Assembly: GCF_050624435.1 (NCBI RefSeq)
Contig: NC_134536.1
Coordinates: forward strand, 130,456,758 to 130,520,757
DNA from: Tenrec ecaudatus
Taxonomy: Eukaryota > Chordata > Mammalia > Afrosoricida > Tenrecidae
Direction: 5' to 3'
DNA length: 64,000 nt
The notes beneath the pieces were generated by a model that saw only the letters and a list, made by a program, of their open reading frames with translations, ran no database searches and was not told the DNA's origin. This document shows, one piece after another, positions 1-10,490 of the stretch (its first letter is position 1; every line of letters begins with the position of its first letter). The position numbers were made by a program, and so were the translations under genes.

Positions 1-89
1 GGTGAGTGGCTGGCCTGTGGGCAGTCTTTGCTTTCTGACCTTTGGCCCTGGGAGGGGCTGGCTGCGATAGCTGTTCTCCATGCCCACCT

Positions 90-455
90 CTCTGGTTATT
101 GAGGGCCTCTGTAACCCGGAGAGCAGAAGTAGATGGCTCTACGGAACAGAATGTCTCCTCACACTTCTGGGGGATGGAAATTCCAATCAGGGCCTGCACA
201 GGTGGATCCACTGAGTAGTGGTAGCCATGAGTTCCTGGGTTCCTTGGCTTATAGAGGGCCCTCCCAAGGGATCTGTCTCCCCTCTGTGGGTCTTTGCTTT
301 CTAGGCTTTTTTTATAACTCCGAAGTGACTGGGTCTAGGACTCACCCTCCACTGGTGATCGTGTCATTACCGTAACAAAAGAAGACTTCCACTTCCAGGC
401 AGCAGCATATCCAGGAAGTGAGCACATTAGGGGGGGTTTAGTTCAACCCCTCACA
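90..455 (-). mobile_element. Old MaLR-type LTR (MLT1-like), antisense
   Basis: Read on the minus strand this follows the layout of an MLT1-class MaLR LTR. In window orientation one sees, in order, a 'cttctgggggatgg' block, 'ccttggcttatagag', the diverged 'gactgggtctaggactcac' block, and the terminal 'ttagttcaaccc'. It is heavily diverged and carries no coding part. Placement rests on recognising the order of the blocks, so the exact subfamily is open. Confidence 0.55.
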
Positions 456-1600
456 GGGCTTCTCTGAAGCCCCTTTCGCTTTGCTCAGCACAAAGCCAAG
501 GCGTGTCCTTTGTCTAGCATCACCTTCCTGTCACCCTGGTTTGAAGGGAGTCCTGACTTGGAGCTCTCTCCTTTCCCTCCTTCCAGTTATCTGTTCTCAG
601 GAGTGTCCTCTGCTCCACCCCCACCCCATCTTTCTCTCCTCGGGTCTCAGCTCTCCCCTCCAGGGCAGCTGTTCCTGAGGGACTCCTCCCTGAGCATCTT
701 CCTCCCCCTCCTCCCTGGCTTCTTGTCCCCCGCATGTGAAATCTGGGACTGAGAAGTCCGCTTCTCCATCTGTCCCCTTGCCTGGGGGACCTTTCCCTAA
801 AGCACTTGGTGGTGCCCTGACCCTTGACCTCTGACTTCTGCGAAAGTGGGAGAAAGGCAACCCAGCTGGACCAAGGGAGTGCCTGATAGGGGCTTTCTGT
901 CCCCCAGAGACAGGCTATATGCTCCCACGCTGCTCTTCTCCCAGCATCCCAGGCTTGGGGGGAAGGGGCAGGCAAGGTATGGCTCTCTGAGGGTCGCTGA
1001 AGCTCTGCTCCAAAGCCCACCTCCCTCACAGGGCCACCCCCTGCCTCTGAGGATCCCTTCACAGCTGACGTGCCTGCAGGTTATTGCTGCCACCAGGAAG
1101 GGAGGCGTTTGCTGTTGTCCGGGGCCCATTTCCGGAGAGCCCTCTGAGCCAGATGCTGTGCTAGGAGCCAGGTGGAGGCGTGTGTGTTGGGGTAAAATGG
1201 GGTGGGGGTAAGACAAAGGCTGGGGGACTCCCCAAGGGGATGCCAGGCTGCCAGGTCTAGGGCTCGTGGGCAGAGGGTTTGGCAATACCGGTGCGTGGGC
1301 CCGGTTGGAGTGGTATCAGGGCCTGAGCTGGAGCCAGGTCCTGGAGGCAGGTAAACAGGACCCCATGTGCTGGGTGTGGTAAAGAGGACCAGGAGGCGTG
1401 CGGGCCACAACGGGCTATTGTGTGCTCTGGAGTCACCTTCATGTCTGGGCTCCTTCGTTCTCCATCACCCTTCCCCTGGGTACAAGCGTCACAGTCTCAG
1501 AAACTCACAGGGGACGTTCCGTCCTGTCCTGTAGAGCTGCTGGGAGTCAGCATGGACTTGAGGGCCGTGAGTTCAACTCTGTTGTACCCAGCATGGTTCA
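456..1600. other. Unassigned non-repetitive DNA
   Basis: GC- and pyrimidine-rich sequence with no repeat I recognise. Open frames here are short, overlap on both strands, and show no domain or codon pattern, so I do not call a gene. Confidence 0.5.
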
Positions 1601-1765
1601 GAACACTTTGGACACATGAAGTCGCGCAATCATTCCCATTTTGAAGATGATGAAATGGAAGCACCGAGAAGTTAAGCAACTTGTCCAGAGTCACACAGTC
1701 ACAGGCACAAAGCGTCTTGGATCCCAGGCAGTCTGTGGAGTCCCTGTGCTCTGAGCCAGGCCGTA
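1600..1765 (-). mobile_element. MIR SINE, antisense
   Basis: Reverse-complement MIR layout: 'attttgaagatgatgaaatg', then 'gttaagcaacttgtccag', 'gtcacacagtcac', then 'ggatcccaggcagtctg'. These match the MIR core and its tRNA-like B-box region. It is an old mammalian SINE with no function of its own. Confidence 0.75.
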
Positions 1766-2720
1766 GTGCATGGCGCAGCCCAAATCCTGTACAGACCGGG
1801 TGAAGGAAGGGCAAGGGGAAGGTGGGGCTGAGCCTCGGAAGGAATGGCAAAGGAGAGGAGGGATTAGCTATTGTCCAGCTTCTTCTAGGGCAGGTGTGGA
1901 GACAGCAGGTTTAGCATGCAGAGTCTCAGGGCTGAGGGTCCTGCGGTGTGTTTCCCAAGGGGGAGGCTTGTTTTCCTTGATGAGAGTAAGCAACTTTCTG
2001 GTTGGCGTAGGTTTCACATCATGCTTCCTGGAGGTGACGAGACTTGGGGGTCCGTCCTGCCCAGCCCATTGCTCTGTGATAGAAAGTTCTAAGGAGGTTC
2101 CTGGTGGGAGAATGCGGCACCTCTACCCCATACACTCTGCCCTTCTCAGCCCCAAGGCCCAGGCCCTGGATTCTTCTGTGGCCTCCAATGAGCTGTGGAG
2201 CTGGAAGGAATTAAATAGGACTGAATATGTCCAGAGATATTGCTCAGGGAGCAAGTGATGGAAACTTACCTCCAGCTTGACCGACAGAAAGGACAGGCAG
2301 GTATGTACACGTGTGTATGTGTACACGCTAGAGTGTGTGTGGTGGACAATCAAAGTACTGCCGGCTGTCAGCAGATGCCTCAGCTTCCGGTCTTGTCCTC
2401 TCTCTTGATTTCCTTCATAACTTGGTTATGTGTTTTTAGGTTTGTTTCTTTGTTTGATTGACCCATTCCCTCCCTCTCCATTGCTGTGCCAATTGCAGGG
2501 GAGGAGCGGGGAGGGCAAGAAGGTTCGGCGCTTCCTCGCATCGGTTTGGAAGGGGGATGAGTGGCTTGTTCACTGTCTACTTGGCCCCTGAACCAGTAAC
2601 CACTGTGCCTAAGCCAAGGGGCGCTGTCCTTCCCTGATCACAGGTCTCTGGGTTATGGAATCTGGGTTCAGGAGCCTCCAGACACAGGAAGGAGAGAGTT
2701 TAGAAGCCGACCTTGAGAGA
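1766..2720. other. Unassigned DNA with a short GT-rich patch
   Basis: No recognised repeat or gene apart from a degenerate GT-rich stretch near 2300-2345. The remainder is ordinary GC-rich unique-looking sequence. Confidence 0.5.
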
Positions 2721-2812
2721 GTCTGGGTGGTGTAAGCAGTGAACACACCGGGCTGCTCACCAACCCACAGGCAGGTCAAGTCCACCCAGAGTCACCTGTA
2801 TCTATCTCCAAG
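2721..2812 (+). mobile_element. AfroSINE 5' fragment
   Basis: A diverged tRNA-derived head: 'gggtggtgtaagcagtgaac', 'gggctgctcaccaac', then 'gtcaagtccacccagagtca' in the B-box position. It is truncated before the SINE body. Confidence 0.6.
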
Positions 2813-2866
2813 GCTTAACATGGGGATCGACCCGGGGTGGGGTGGGGGTGGGAGGCGTTACAGCTA

Positions 2867-2906
2867 GAGGGCTCCTAGAATTGAGGATGAGCAGACTGTA
2901 TCTCGC
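2867..2906 (+). mobile_element. RTE-type LINE, 5' piece of an interrupted copy
   Basis: Matches the RTE ORF2 3' region ('gaggatgagcagactgtatc' against the 'ggatggcgagactgcgtc' pattern of other copies). The same copy continues after the LTR at 2907-3414. Confidence 0.5.
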
Positions 2907-3414
2907 TGTGGTCCTTGCATAATCTGGTGTCAAGAGGTGGAGTCTAGTCTGTCAATCAGGTTGGAGCCAATGAGGTCTCTGTGTGGGCATGGCTTTCTCC
3001 TGAGGATTCTGGGAACTCCTGTATGTGCCCCCTTGGAGGCGGGAGACACGTCTCTCACTCGGCTCACTCCATGGAAGATCCTTTACTGACAAGACACACG
3101 GAACTACGCTAGTGCCCTGAGCTGGAGAAACCGCATGGAGACTCCTGCCAGCATGGAGATGCTTAAGATGCCACTGGATCCAAAGGCTTTCTACCCACTG
3201 GCCTGTGATCATCTTGCATACAGCGTCGTTGTATGTGTTTCGTGAGTCTGAAGAGGACTTTATAGATTGATATCGGACTTACGGGCTGATATCAGACTTA
3301 TGGACTTGATCTGAACGAGGATGTCTTCTCCGTATTCAATTACTCTTGTATCTAAAGCTCTTTCTTATACACATATGATTCTCCCTGGATTTGTTTCTCT
3401 ACCAGAGTAACACA
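2907..3414 (+). mobile_element. Solo LTR, lineage-specific family A (ERVL/MaLR-like)
   Basis: One of nine copies of the same LTR in the window. It begins tgtgg and ends taacaca. Shared blocks are 'ggtggagtctagtctgtcaa', 'ccactggcctgtgatcatc', 'gtctgaagaggactttatag', 'atctaaagctctttcttata' and the 3' 'gatttgtttctct'. The late AATAAA-like 'taaagctcttt' and TG...CA ends are typical of LTRs. No internal retroviral sequence is attached, so it is a solo LTR. It splits an RTE fragment. Confidence 0.85.
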
Positions 3415-3655
3415 GTCCTGCACTTTGGACATGTTACCGGCGAGGGCAGCCCTGGAAAGCAACATCATGCCTGGTCTGGTAGAAGGTCATCGAAAAAGAG
3501 CAAGTCTCTCAGGGAGATGGATGGATGCCGTGGCTGCAGCGGTGGGCGGGAGCGTAACCATTGCGAGGATGGTGCAGGGCTGGTCAGTGGGTCCGTCTGT
3601 GGTTCGTTGGGTCACGATGAGCTGGAGAGGAGCCCAAGGCGTGTAACAGTAACAG
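3415..3655 (+). mobile_element. RTE-type LINE 3' end (continuation)
   Basis: Continues the RTE copy begun at 2867: 'ctttggacatgttaccgg', 'ggaaagcaacatcatgcctg', 'gatggatggatgccgtgg', 'gcgaggatggtgcaggg'. These correspond to the C-terminal codons of ORF2 and the 3' end of BovB-like RTE elements. It is non-functional, with frame breaks and no upstream catalytic part. Confidence 0.75.
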
Positions 3656-3896
3656 GAGGACTCCGGTGAGCGTGGCCTGCTGGCAGGATGCAGGCGTGGG
3701 TAGGTCTGCTCCTGCTCAACTAATGACCATTACCCCCAGGCTTTATGGACTCGCCGTAGTGAGCCCAGCCTGTGGCGCTGCCAAGGAGGGCACTCTGACT
3801 CAGGACAGCCTCCACAGCAGACTGGAGCTGCCCCCACGGTTCCCTGCACAGAGATCAGATCATCAGGACTTGTCTCCTCTGGCCTTCTGGTTAGCA
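3656..3896. other. Unassigned DNA between the RTE and SPIN
   Basis: No recognised element. The left copy of the SPIN target duplication, ggttagca, lies at 3889-3896. Confidence 0.5.
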
Positions 3897-4378
3897 CAGT
3901 GGTTTCCCACCTTCCGCATGCCGCGGCCCTTCCAGAGAGGTCCACGTGCTGTGCTGACCTTCAACCATAGCATTATTTTTGTTGCTACTTCATCACTGTC
4001 ATGTTGCTACTGTGATGAATCGTCATGTAACTATCTGATATGCAGGATGTATTTTCATTGTTACAAGTTGAATGTCATTAAAGCATATGGATGAACCACA
4101 AAAGCAATATGTCATTCTATATTGTAGAATATTGATTTCTAATGACAAATCAATGAAATGTTGTCTTGAAGCATGGTGCAGCATGGGTAACAGTCTTCAC
4201 GCCGGGTACTCGTAGGTGGGCGGATCTGCATGTGGGCGGACCCGCCTGGAGACTGACAGAGGAGCAGTGTCTCAGTTCCTAAGACCATCCGAAATATGTA
4301 TTTTCCGATGGTCTTAGGAGAACCCTGTGAAAGGGTTTGTTCCCAAAGGGGTCACGACCCCCAGGTTGAGAACAGCTG
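3897..4378 (+). mobile_element. SPIN hAT transposon, full-length non-autonomous
   Basis: The terminal inverted repeats are cagtggtttcccacc on the left and ggttgagaacagctg on the right. They are flanked by a perfect 8-bp duplication, ggttagca, at 3889-3896 and 4379-4386, as expected of hAT transposition. Internal blocks include 'attatttttgttgctacttc', 'gcaggatgtattttcattg', 'catgggtaacagtcttcacg', and a subterminal hairpin (cctaagaccatcc at 4278 pairing with gatggtcttagg near 4307-4318). It has no transposase and must have been mobilised in trans. SPIN elements are a known case of horizontal transfer into tenrec, bushbaby, murine rodents, bat, opossum, lizard and frog. Confidence 0.93.
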
Positions 4379-4443
4379 GGTTAGCAGCGGAGCCCTCTGC
4401 CAGGGTGCCTCCAGGGCTCCTTGTGGAGCATGCACTTTGAGCT

Positions 4444-4492
4444 TTCCATCCATCCATCCATCCATCCATCCATCCATCCATCCATCCATTGA
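4444..4492. repeat. (CCAT)n microsatellite
   Basis: About eleven uninterrupted tetranucleotide units, ending in degenerate 'tgatccgttcattcgttc'. Confidence 0.95.
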
Positions 4493-4509
4493 TCCGTTCA
4501 TTCGTTCAC

Positions 4510-4645
4510 TCACTCACTTATTCATGTGATCCTTCAAACAGCCCTCTGTGGAAGGTACTATGATTTGTCCCCAGTTTCCAGGTGAGACAAGGAAGCTCAG
4601 GAGGATTGAGGCACTTGTTTCTAGTCACCCTGCCTGGAAACGACC
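4510..4645 (-). mobile_element. MIR SINE, antisense
   Basis: Reverse-complement MIR core: 'catgtgatccttcaaacagc', 'ggaaggtactatgatttg', 'cccagtttccaggtgagaca', 'gaagctcag'. Directly abuts the CCAT tract. Confidence 0.7.
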
Positions 4646-4980
4646 TTGTGGGGACATGGACCCAACGCTGTCGGTGGACCAAGTTGAAGAGGAATGTGGG
4701 TGTGCTGTCACCGTCATCATCATCCATGGCTCAGAGATATGGAGAGAGACACTGGGAGAAATAAAGCTGAGGTGGGGGACACGCCCAGGGAGAAAGGGCT
4801 GAAGGGAAGAGCCTGGAGGAGGGGAGAAAGCAGCAGTGGGGCTCTTGGGGATTGAAGGTCATAGGCAAGTTCAAGGGGATCCCAGGTTTGAAGAGTGGAG
4901 GGGTGGTCCAGTGCTGTAGCAGGAGGTGTTGGGGGTCGCGTATCCCCCTCAGAACTGGCTGGGTTGGGAGGCAGCCCCTT
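4646..4980. other. Unassigned GC-rich DNA
   Basis: Purine-rich unique-looking sequence with no recognised element. Confidence 0.45.
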
Positions 4981-4984
4981 CAGG

Positions 4985-5345
4985 TTGTTTTCAAGCTGGC
5001 TTGGGGGGTGTTTAATATTAATAGTAATGACTGTGGCGGGAAGATAATAGGCCTCCGTCAGATTAGAAGGGGGTAAGCGCTTATCTATGGCTGCTGAAGA
5101 CACATGTCTTTCACCTGCTCCTTTAATATCCCCCCTCTTTCATTCTACCGCCCACCCCCTCCCACCAGCTTAGAACAAAAGGGGTATTATGGGCCGGGGT
5201 GTTTTCAGGCTGCAGCCAAAGAGACCTCCCCTTCCCCCTCGGCCTCCACCCCCCCCAACTTCCCCAGCCCCCCCTCAACCCGGTTTGAATGAGGCTTTTT
5301 CCTCCTGCAGGAGATTAGCTCCCTTTGACAAGGCTGTGAACTTTG
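4985..5345. promoter_or_regulatory. Candidate conserved non-coding element
   Basis: An AT-rich island in a GC-rich setting with no repeat signature. It contains 'gtttaatattaatagtaatg', a GATA-type 'cttatctatgg', 'tttcacctgc' (E-box-like) and, after a C-rich interruption, 'gattagctccctttgacaag'. Dense factor-site-like words and absence of transposon structure suggest an enhancer. This is inference, and no cross-species comparison was possible. Confidence 0.35.
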
Positions 5346-5429
5346 GGAGGGGTGAGTGGGGGGTCTCCTGCGGGAGCCTCCAAAGTGCAGCCCTGATGAA
5401 CGCTGCCGGAGAGGGACCCCAAGAGACAG

Positions 5430-5900
5430 CCCTGAAGACAGACACACAGAGTCAGCGGCAGACAGAGAGACAGACACACACAGAGCAGGAAAGGAACACA
5501 GGCCCCAGACACAGGGAGCCCTAGACACACACACACACACACACACACACGCATTCACTCACTCACTCAGGATATGGTGGGGCGGGGCAGGGAGAGACTG
5601 AGAGAGACACACACAGATAGACACATTTCAGGATGTTGGGGTGAGGGGCAGTGGAGACAGGGAGAGAGAGGCAAGGAGAGACAGACAGACATAGGTACAC
5701 GAGGAACAAAGAGACAGCAGCGCACATGCACATGCACATGCGTACTTGCCACCAGGCAGACTGACCCAGGGACAGACAGAGATAGCAGGAGAGATGGGGG
5801 CAGACAGACAGACAGACAGACAGACAGAAAGACGGATGCCAAAAGAACAAGGAAAAGGGAAGACACAGAGGGAGAGAAAGAGGCAAGAGGAACCGGACAA
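5430..5900. repeat. Purine-rich (AGAC/GAGA) low-complexity tract with (CA)n
   Basis: Degenerate agacacag/agagacag words run throughout. There is a pure CA run at 5523-5551 and a (CAGA)n run at about 5800-5828. Open frames on both strands here are products of the repeat bias. Confidence 0.85.
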
Positions 5901-6390
5901 GAAGCAGGGAATCCAAAGGAGACTGAGAAGCAGGAAGGCTGCTGGCCCTTGACCCCTCTGGGAGTCAGGCACCCTGGGGCAGGCATCTCCAGGGTTCCAA
6001 GGCCTGTCTGAGAGAGACCAAGAAAGACAGAGGTAATGCTTTGGCTAAAGGTGGAGAGGAAACGGCAGTGGGAAGTGTCAATTTCCTTCCTAACCTCTGT
6101 AAATGATCAGGTGCAGGGTGATGTGCTCAGGGTCAGGGTGCTGAGGCAACTTCAGGGGGCTGTGTTGAGTCCTGTGGCCACAATTGTTGGTGGCAGGACA
6201 GGGAGAGGAGGAAACCCCAAGGCCATGCCCACTTCCCTAACCCCTTTCACCCCTGCCCCCATATGGGAAAGGTCCAATGGCTGTCTTGTGTTACTCCATA
6301 AGCAAGGGCTTACTTGTGCTTACTTACTAATCTGTCGTGAACAATTTCGACCCCCCCACCCCATCAACGATTCTGCTTCTAGCTAGGGCT
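5901..6390. other. Unassigned DNA
   Basis: No repeat or gene recognised. 'cttacttactaatctgtcg' near 6318 is mildly AT-rich, next to the following TC tract. Confidence 0.4.
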
Positions 6391-6391
6391 G

Positions 6392-6435
<44 letters not shown>

Positions 6436-6448
6436 GTCTCTCTCTCAA
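6391..6448. repeat. (TC)n microsatellite
   Basis: Nearly pure ct dinucleotides with two tctg interruptions. Confidence 0.95.
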
Positions 6449-6654
6449 CTCCACAGCACCCACCTATAGAATCAAAGCCTCTTTTCAAACTCACAATCTC
6501 TGATGGCAACAGGGCATCTGCGAAGCAAGGGAAATTCCTTCCCTGTGAGATGTGACGAAGCCCATGTGAAATTGCTTCCTACAGATGAGCAAGGAAGCAC
6601 AAATAAGCCTGTGCTTGCCTTGCGTCCTGGCCTATCGGCCCCCGCCAATGCCAC

Positions 6655-6822
6655 AGCGAGAGAAAGAGTGGAGCTGGTAGACCCAGAGAGCACTGGGTTC
6701 AAATCCCAGCTTTGCCATTGAGCCCAGGGACCACCGATCTCAGTTTCTCCAACTACCCAGTGGGATGATCGTCTTACCCTCCACGGGGTTGTGAGACTTG
6801 ATTAGGATAAGGCGCTAGGGTT
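6655..6822 (+). mobile_element. MIR SINE, sense
   Basis: 'actgggttcaaatcccagct' (tRNA-like B box), 'ctcagtttctccaactaccc', 'gggatgatcgtcttaccc', 'gttgtgagacttgattagga' follow MIR consensus order. Confidence 0.85.
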
Positions 6823-6824
6823 AC

Positions 6825-6992
6825 TGGAGCCCTTGGGTGGCATGAATGGCCTGGGCTTAGCCACTAACCTAAAGTCGGTACCCGCCCCACGATCCCTTAG
6901 AAGCAAGGCCCGGCCATCTGCTCCCATAAGGATGACTGCCACAAAAATCCTGTGGGCCAGTTCTGCTCTGTAACCCGTGGGGTAATGTCACC
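6825..6992 (+). mobile_element. AfroSINE, older sense copy
   Basis: Begins 'ggagcccttgggtggcat', then 'ggcttagccactaacctaaa', 'gaagcaaggcccggccatct', 'atcctgtgggccagttctg', 'ctctgtaacccgtggggta'. It sits directly downstream of the MIR and lacks the last part of the SINE tail. Confidence 0.75.
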
Positions 6993-7224
6993 CACGGCCG
7001 GGGCTAAAATCTGGACAACCATATGCGGGCTTTACTGGAAAGCACCTGTCAAATATGGGTGAGTTTCCATTCCCAAGAATTCACTGGAGAACCCTGAGTC
7101 ACAGACTAACGAGTGACGGGGCCACCTTTGAGCCCAGACAGTTGAGGCGTAGGTACCAGGCCAGTTCTTCACAGAAGAATATTTGAAGCCCGTCATGTGC
7201 TGGTGGGTGGCGGTGGGGGGAATC

Positions 7225-7390
7225 CCTGATTGGCTGCGTTTGCCAATTGCCGTGGTGTAAACGCTTCCTCCGTGGCCGGCTGCCAGCTCCAGCTGCCGTG
7301 CCGCTGGACTCGGAGTTGGGAAGAGGTACCTACAATTGGCGTGAGCTGCTTTAGCACCCCACTAATTGGGACCCCTGATGTCTGCACACA
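7225..7390. promoter_or_regulatory. Candidate conserved non-coding element
   Basis: Unique block with 'tgattggctgcgtttgcca', 'attgccgtggtgtaaacg', 'ctacaattggcgtgagc' and 'cactaattgggacc': CCAAT-like, forkhead-like and homeodomain-like words in about 160 bp without repeat structure. The regulatory role is inference. Confidence 0.3.
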
Positions 7391-8290
7391 CAGAGAGCTC
7401 CAGGTTGCCCTCCCCTGGGAGTTTCAGCTTCATTCAGGGGAGAGGGGGCACCTGGCACCGCAGCCAGGGTCCATGATGGGGATGCACAGAAAATCCCAGC
7501 TATGAAGTTTGTAGCTTTCCAGAAGTGGGGGTGAGTGCTGGGCCGGTTTTGTGGAGAACATTGGTTTGGTGGGCACCCTTCTCTCCCTTACAGCCAGAAG
7601 CTCTTAAATATCAGGGACCCCCCTCTTTTTCCTGAGTTCGTCTCCTTTTCCCAGGTCTCTATACCCAGTGGGGAAGGACACTGCGCTAGGTGTTGGGAGT
7701 CCCTTGACTCAGATAACCATGGTGGGGAGGGGTGAGGGGTGACATCAAAAGCCAGTGGTCCCCCTTCCTCGGGCATCCCTGAACCTTCTGTGAAACTAAA
7801 TAAGTGCCCCCCAAATGCCCACTGGACACCTGACTCTTTCCTGGGGCCCACCTGGGGCACAGACCGTTTCCTGTCTGGGTCTTGGTAACCCCCTGAAATC
7901 CCGGCCTCCCTCCCCCGATCCTTTCCAAATGCTTATTAAGCCGTTTGCAAATCCAGGGCTGAACAGAACGGCATGAGTTTAATAAAGCAGAAGACAGATG
8001 CCATCCATCACGGGCCGGGCGCGGTGCAGGGAGCGGACGGACTCACCCTTCCTGGCTGCCTCTTGGCCCAACCAACCCCTCTCCCTATCACCCAGCCTCC
8101 ATGCCCAGGCAGGACCTCCCTCCCTGCTGTGCTGCCTGCGGTCACTCTTGTCTGCATTCCTGCCCCATCTATCCAGGGAGACCAAGGGCTCACATGGACA
8201 GAGAGCTCAGAGGAGAGCAGCCAGCCCGAGGACCAGTCAGCCTGCCATGCCTTCCGTGCGGGTGTTTGGAACAAGCAGGGCCAAGACTCA
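7391..8290. other. Unassigned DNA
   Basis: Ordinary GC-rich sequence. The short open frames overlap on both strands without recognisable protein features. Confidence 0.45.
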
Positions 8291-8292
8291 CC

Positions 8293-8493
8293 CCAAAACT
8301 TACTGCCATCGAGTCGATGCTGACTCATATTGACCGTATGGAATAGGGTAGAACTGTCCCTGTGGGTTTCCGAGACTGTAACTCTTTACAGGAGTAGAAA
8401 GCCTCATCTGTCTCCCAGAGAGGGCCTGGTGGTTTCAAACTGCTGAATCCTGGAGGTCAGCTGCTGGACACATAACCACCAAGCTGTCAGGGC
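8293..8493 (-). mobile_element. AfroSINE, antisense
   Basis: Near full-length reverse copy: 'ttactgccatcgagtcgatg', 'gggtagaactgtccctgtgg', 'actctttacaggagtagaaa', 'ggtggtttcaaactgctgaa', ending 'aaccaccaagctgtcaggg' at the tRNA-derived head. Confidence 0.92.
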
Positions 8494-8741
8494 AGCAACT
8501 ATAAAGTGAAAGTTAGGGGCACAAAGAGACCCTCAGTAATCAAGATAAATAATGTTTTAATGCAATTAAAAAATGAATGTCCAGCGATCCACAATGAACC
8601 AATAATTTATAAACATTTACTTCAGTGAAAAGAAACTTATTTAAACATCTGGGCTTACATTTTTACATAGAGATTTTTCCTGTTGCCTCAGCCTCCACCA
8701 TGACTCAGCCTAGTGCTGATAATCCACTAAATAGCCCATCC

Positions 8742-8914
8742 GCTGTCTCCAGTGTCCATCTGAAATCACAGTGACCCTATAAGTCAGAGCAGAATTGTCC
8801 CTGTGGGTTCCCTAGCCTTTATGGGAGCAGACAGCCTCATCTTGTTCCCAGGGAGTGATCCGTGGATTTGAACTCCTGGTCTTTCAGTTAGCAGTTGAGC
8901 CCAATGCCCACTGA
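8742..8914 (-). mobile_element. AfroSINE, antisense, diverged
   Basis: 'agtgaccctataagtcagag', 'ttgtccctgtgggttcccta', 'tttatgggagcagacagcct', 'gtctttcagttagcagttga'. Confidence 0.85.
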
Positions 8915-8927
8915 TAACAATAAACAA

Positions 8928-9108
8928 GACAAGCTCACCTCCATCGAGCCCATGCTGATTCACAGTGACCCCCTGTGGGTTTCCTAGTCTGCCACTGTTG
9001 ACGGGAGTGGAAAGCCGTGTCTTTCTCCCCGAGAAGCTGCTGGGGGTTTTGAACTGCCAACCAGGAAGAACACAGCTCTCTGACAACAGCCCCCCCAAGT
9101 TCACTGGG
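8928..9108 (-). mobile_element. AfroSINE, antisense, diverged
   Basis: 'ctccatcgagcccatgctga', 'ccctgtgggtttcctagtct', 'cgggagtggaaagccgtgtc', 'ggggttttgaactgccaacc'. With the two preceding copies it forms a run of three same-strand SINEs within 820 bp. Confidence 0.85.
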
Positions 9109-9293
9109 CTCAAAAAGCAAGTGCCCAGTGGCGTGTCCTTGTCATGTCTTAGCACAAGACACTAGGGGCCCAGAGGTCCCCGGCCACAGAACCCAAGCAG
9201 AAGTGGCCCCTTCGCGAATCAATGGGAATGAAACCTGGTCATGAGAATCAGGTGCGACTCTAAGAGGAGACATGGGAGAGGTGTCCGGCTGCG

Positions 9294-9307
9294 GGGGGGG
9301 GGGGGGG
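9294..9307. repeat. Poly(G) tract
   Basis: About thirteen consecutive G, a likely sequencing-ambiguous homopolymer. Flanking DNA from 9110 to 9550 shows nothing else that I recognise. Confidence 0.9.
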
Positions 9308-9550
9308 GAGGGATAAGGAAGCAGACCCCCGTGTGATGGCACGGCACGTCTGTGCTGTCCAAAGTTCACCGGCAGCCTGAGCATTCCCCATGATCAAACA
9401 TGTTCCGCTGGAAAGTTCTGGTTCATTCCTTTGCTTCAATGCAGCTGCGTTTGTCAATTGGGGCACCAATAAATTAGCTAGAAAAGAACTGTCCGGACAA
9501 AATGCCTGGTCGGTACCCCAGACTCGCTCCTTCTTCAGGTGTCCTCTCTC

Positions 9551-9748
9551 AGGAACTCACTGCCATCTAGTCAATCCTGACTTTTATAGGATGGGCTAGA
9601 ACTGTCCCTGTGGGCTTCTGAGACTCTAACTCTTTATGCCAGTAGAAAGCCCAGTCTTTCTCCTGCGGAGCTGCTGGTGGTTTTGAACCGATGACCTTGT
9701 GGTTGGTTAGCAGTCTAACTTGTAACCGCCACACTACTGGGCAGGGCT
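9551..9748 (-). mobile_element. AfroSINE, antisense
   Basis: 'aactcactgccatctagtca', 'agaactgtccctgtgggctt', 'aactctttatgccagtagaa', 'tggttttgaaccgatgacct', 'gtaaccgccacactactggg'. Confidence 0.92.
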
Positions 9749-9914
9749 TCTCCATCTCAGGCAAGGCAATGCCGTCCTTCCAGCTACTCCCGCCAGATGA
9801 CCCGGAGTCCTAGTTGACACCTGTTGTTCTCCTATACCCCACACACAACTTTCCAGACTGGGACCGCTTCTCCCCAACTTCACTGCACCCCCCTGGTTCA
9901 CCACCACCACCAAG

Positions 9915-10490
9915 ATCTGTCACTGGAATGAGTGTCATAATCTCCCGCTTGGTCTCCCATGCTGTCTGCTCTCCACCCAGGTCCTTCAAAACCTAGGGCA
10001 GCCAGCCACATTGCCTCATCACTCCTTTGACCAGATCCCTCCCCACAGACCCTCTAAAGCACTCAGAGTAAAGGCCAGGCCCTTACAGTAGCCCCGGGCC
10101 CTGTGTGAGCTCTGTCCCCTTTCTCCTATGCACCTCGGATGAGTCTCTCCTTGCTCCTTGTCCTCTAGACCATTGACAGACTAAGAATACTCCTGCCTCA
10201 GGGCCTTTGCACCCTCTGTCTCCACTGCCTCGAATCTTTTCCTCCCAAGTCCATAAGGGAGGACATGTCCCTCCTTCACCTCCTCCCAGGATCTGTTCAA
10301 CTATCACCTTGCCACTTAGATGGCAAACAGCACACTTCTGCTCCCCACTCCTGCCCCTGGGGACACCGCCACACCCCCTGTGGCCCTGCTTGAGTTTCTT
10401 TCTTTCTTCGAAGCATTGAATCACCATCTGGACTTGTTCCTTGAGGGCAGGGTTCCTCTCCAGGTCCCTGGGTGAGGGCAGTGCCTGGCA
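9915..10490 (+). mobile_element. L2 LINE 3' end, sense
   Basis: Matches the L2 3'-UTR reading: 'cccgcttggtctcccatgct', 'gcctcagggcctttgcaccc', 'catctggacttgttccttga', 'gagggcagtgcctggcaggc'. An ancient mammalian LINE relic with no coding capacity left. Confidence 0.8.

Noticed and set aside
1..10. Splice-donor-like ggtgagtgg at the window start
   Set aside because: No exon sequence is visible upstream because the window begins there. A GT-rich match alone is not evidence.
520..1285. Overlapping 160-180-codon frames near the left end
   Set aside because: They overlap on the same and opposite strands, are compositionally biased, and have no recognisable domain or splice context.
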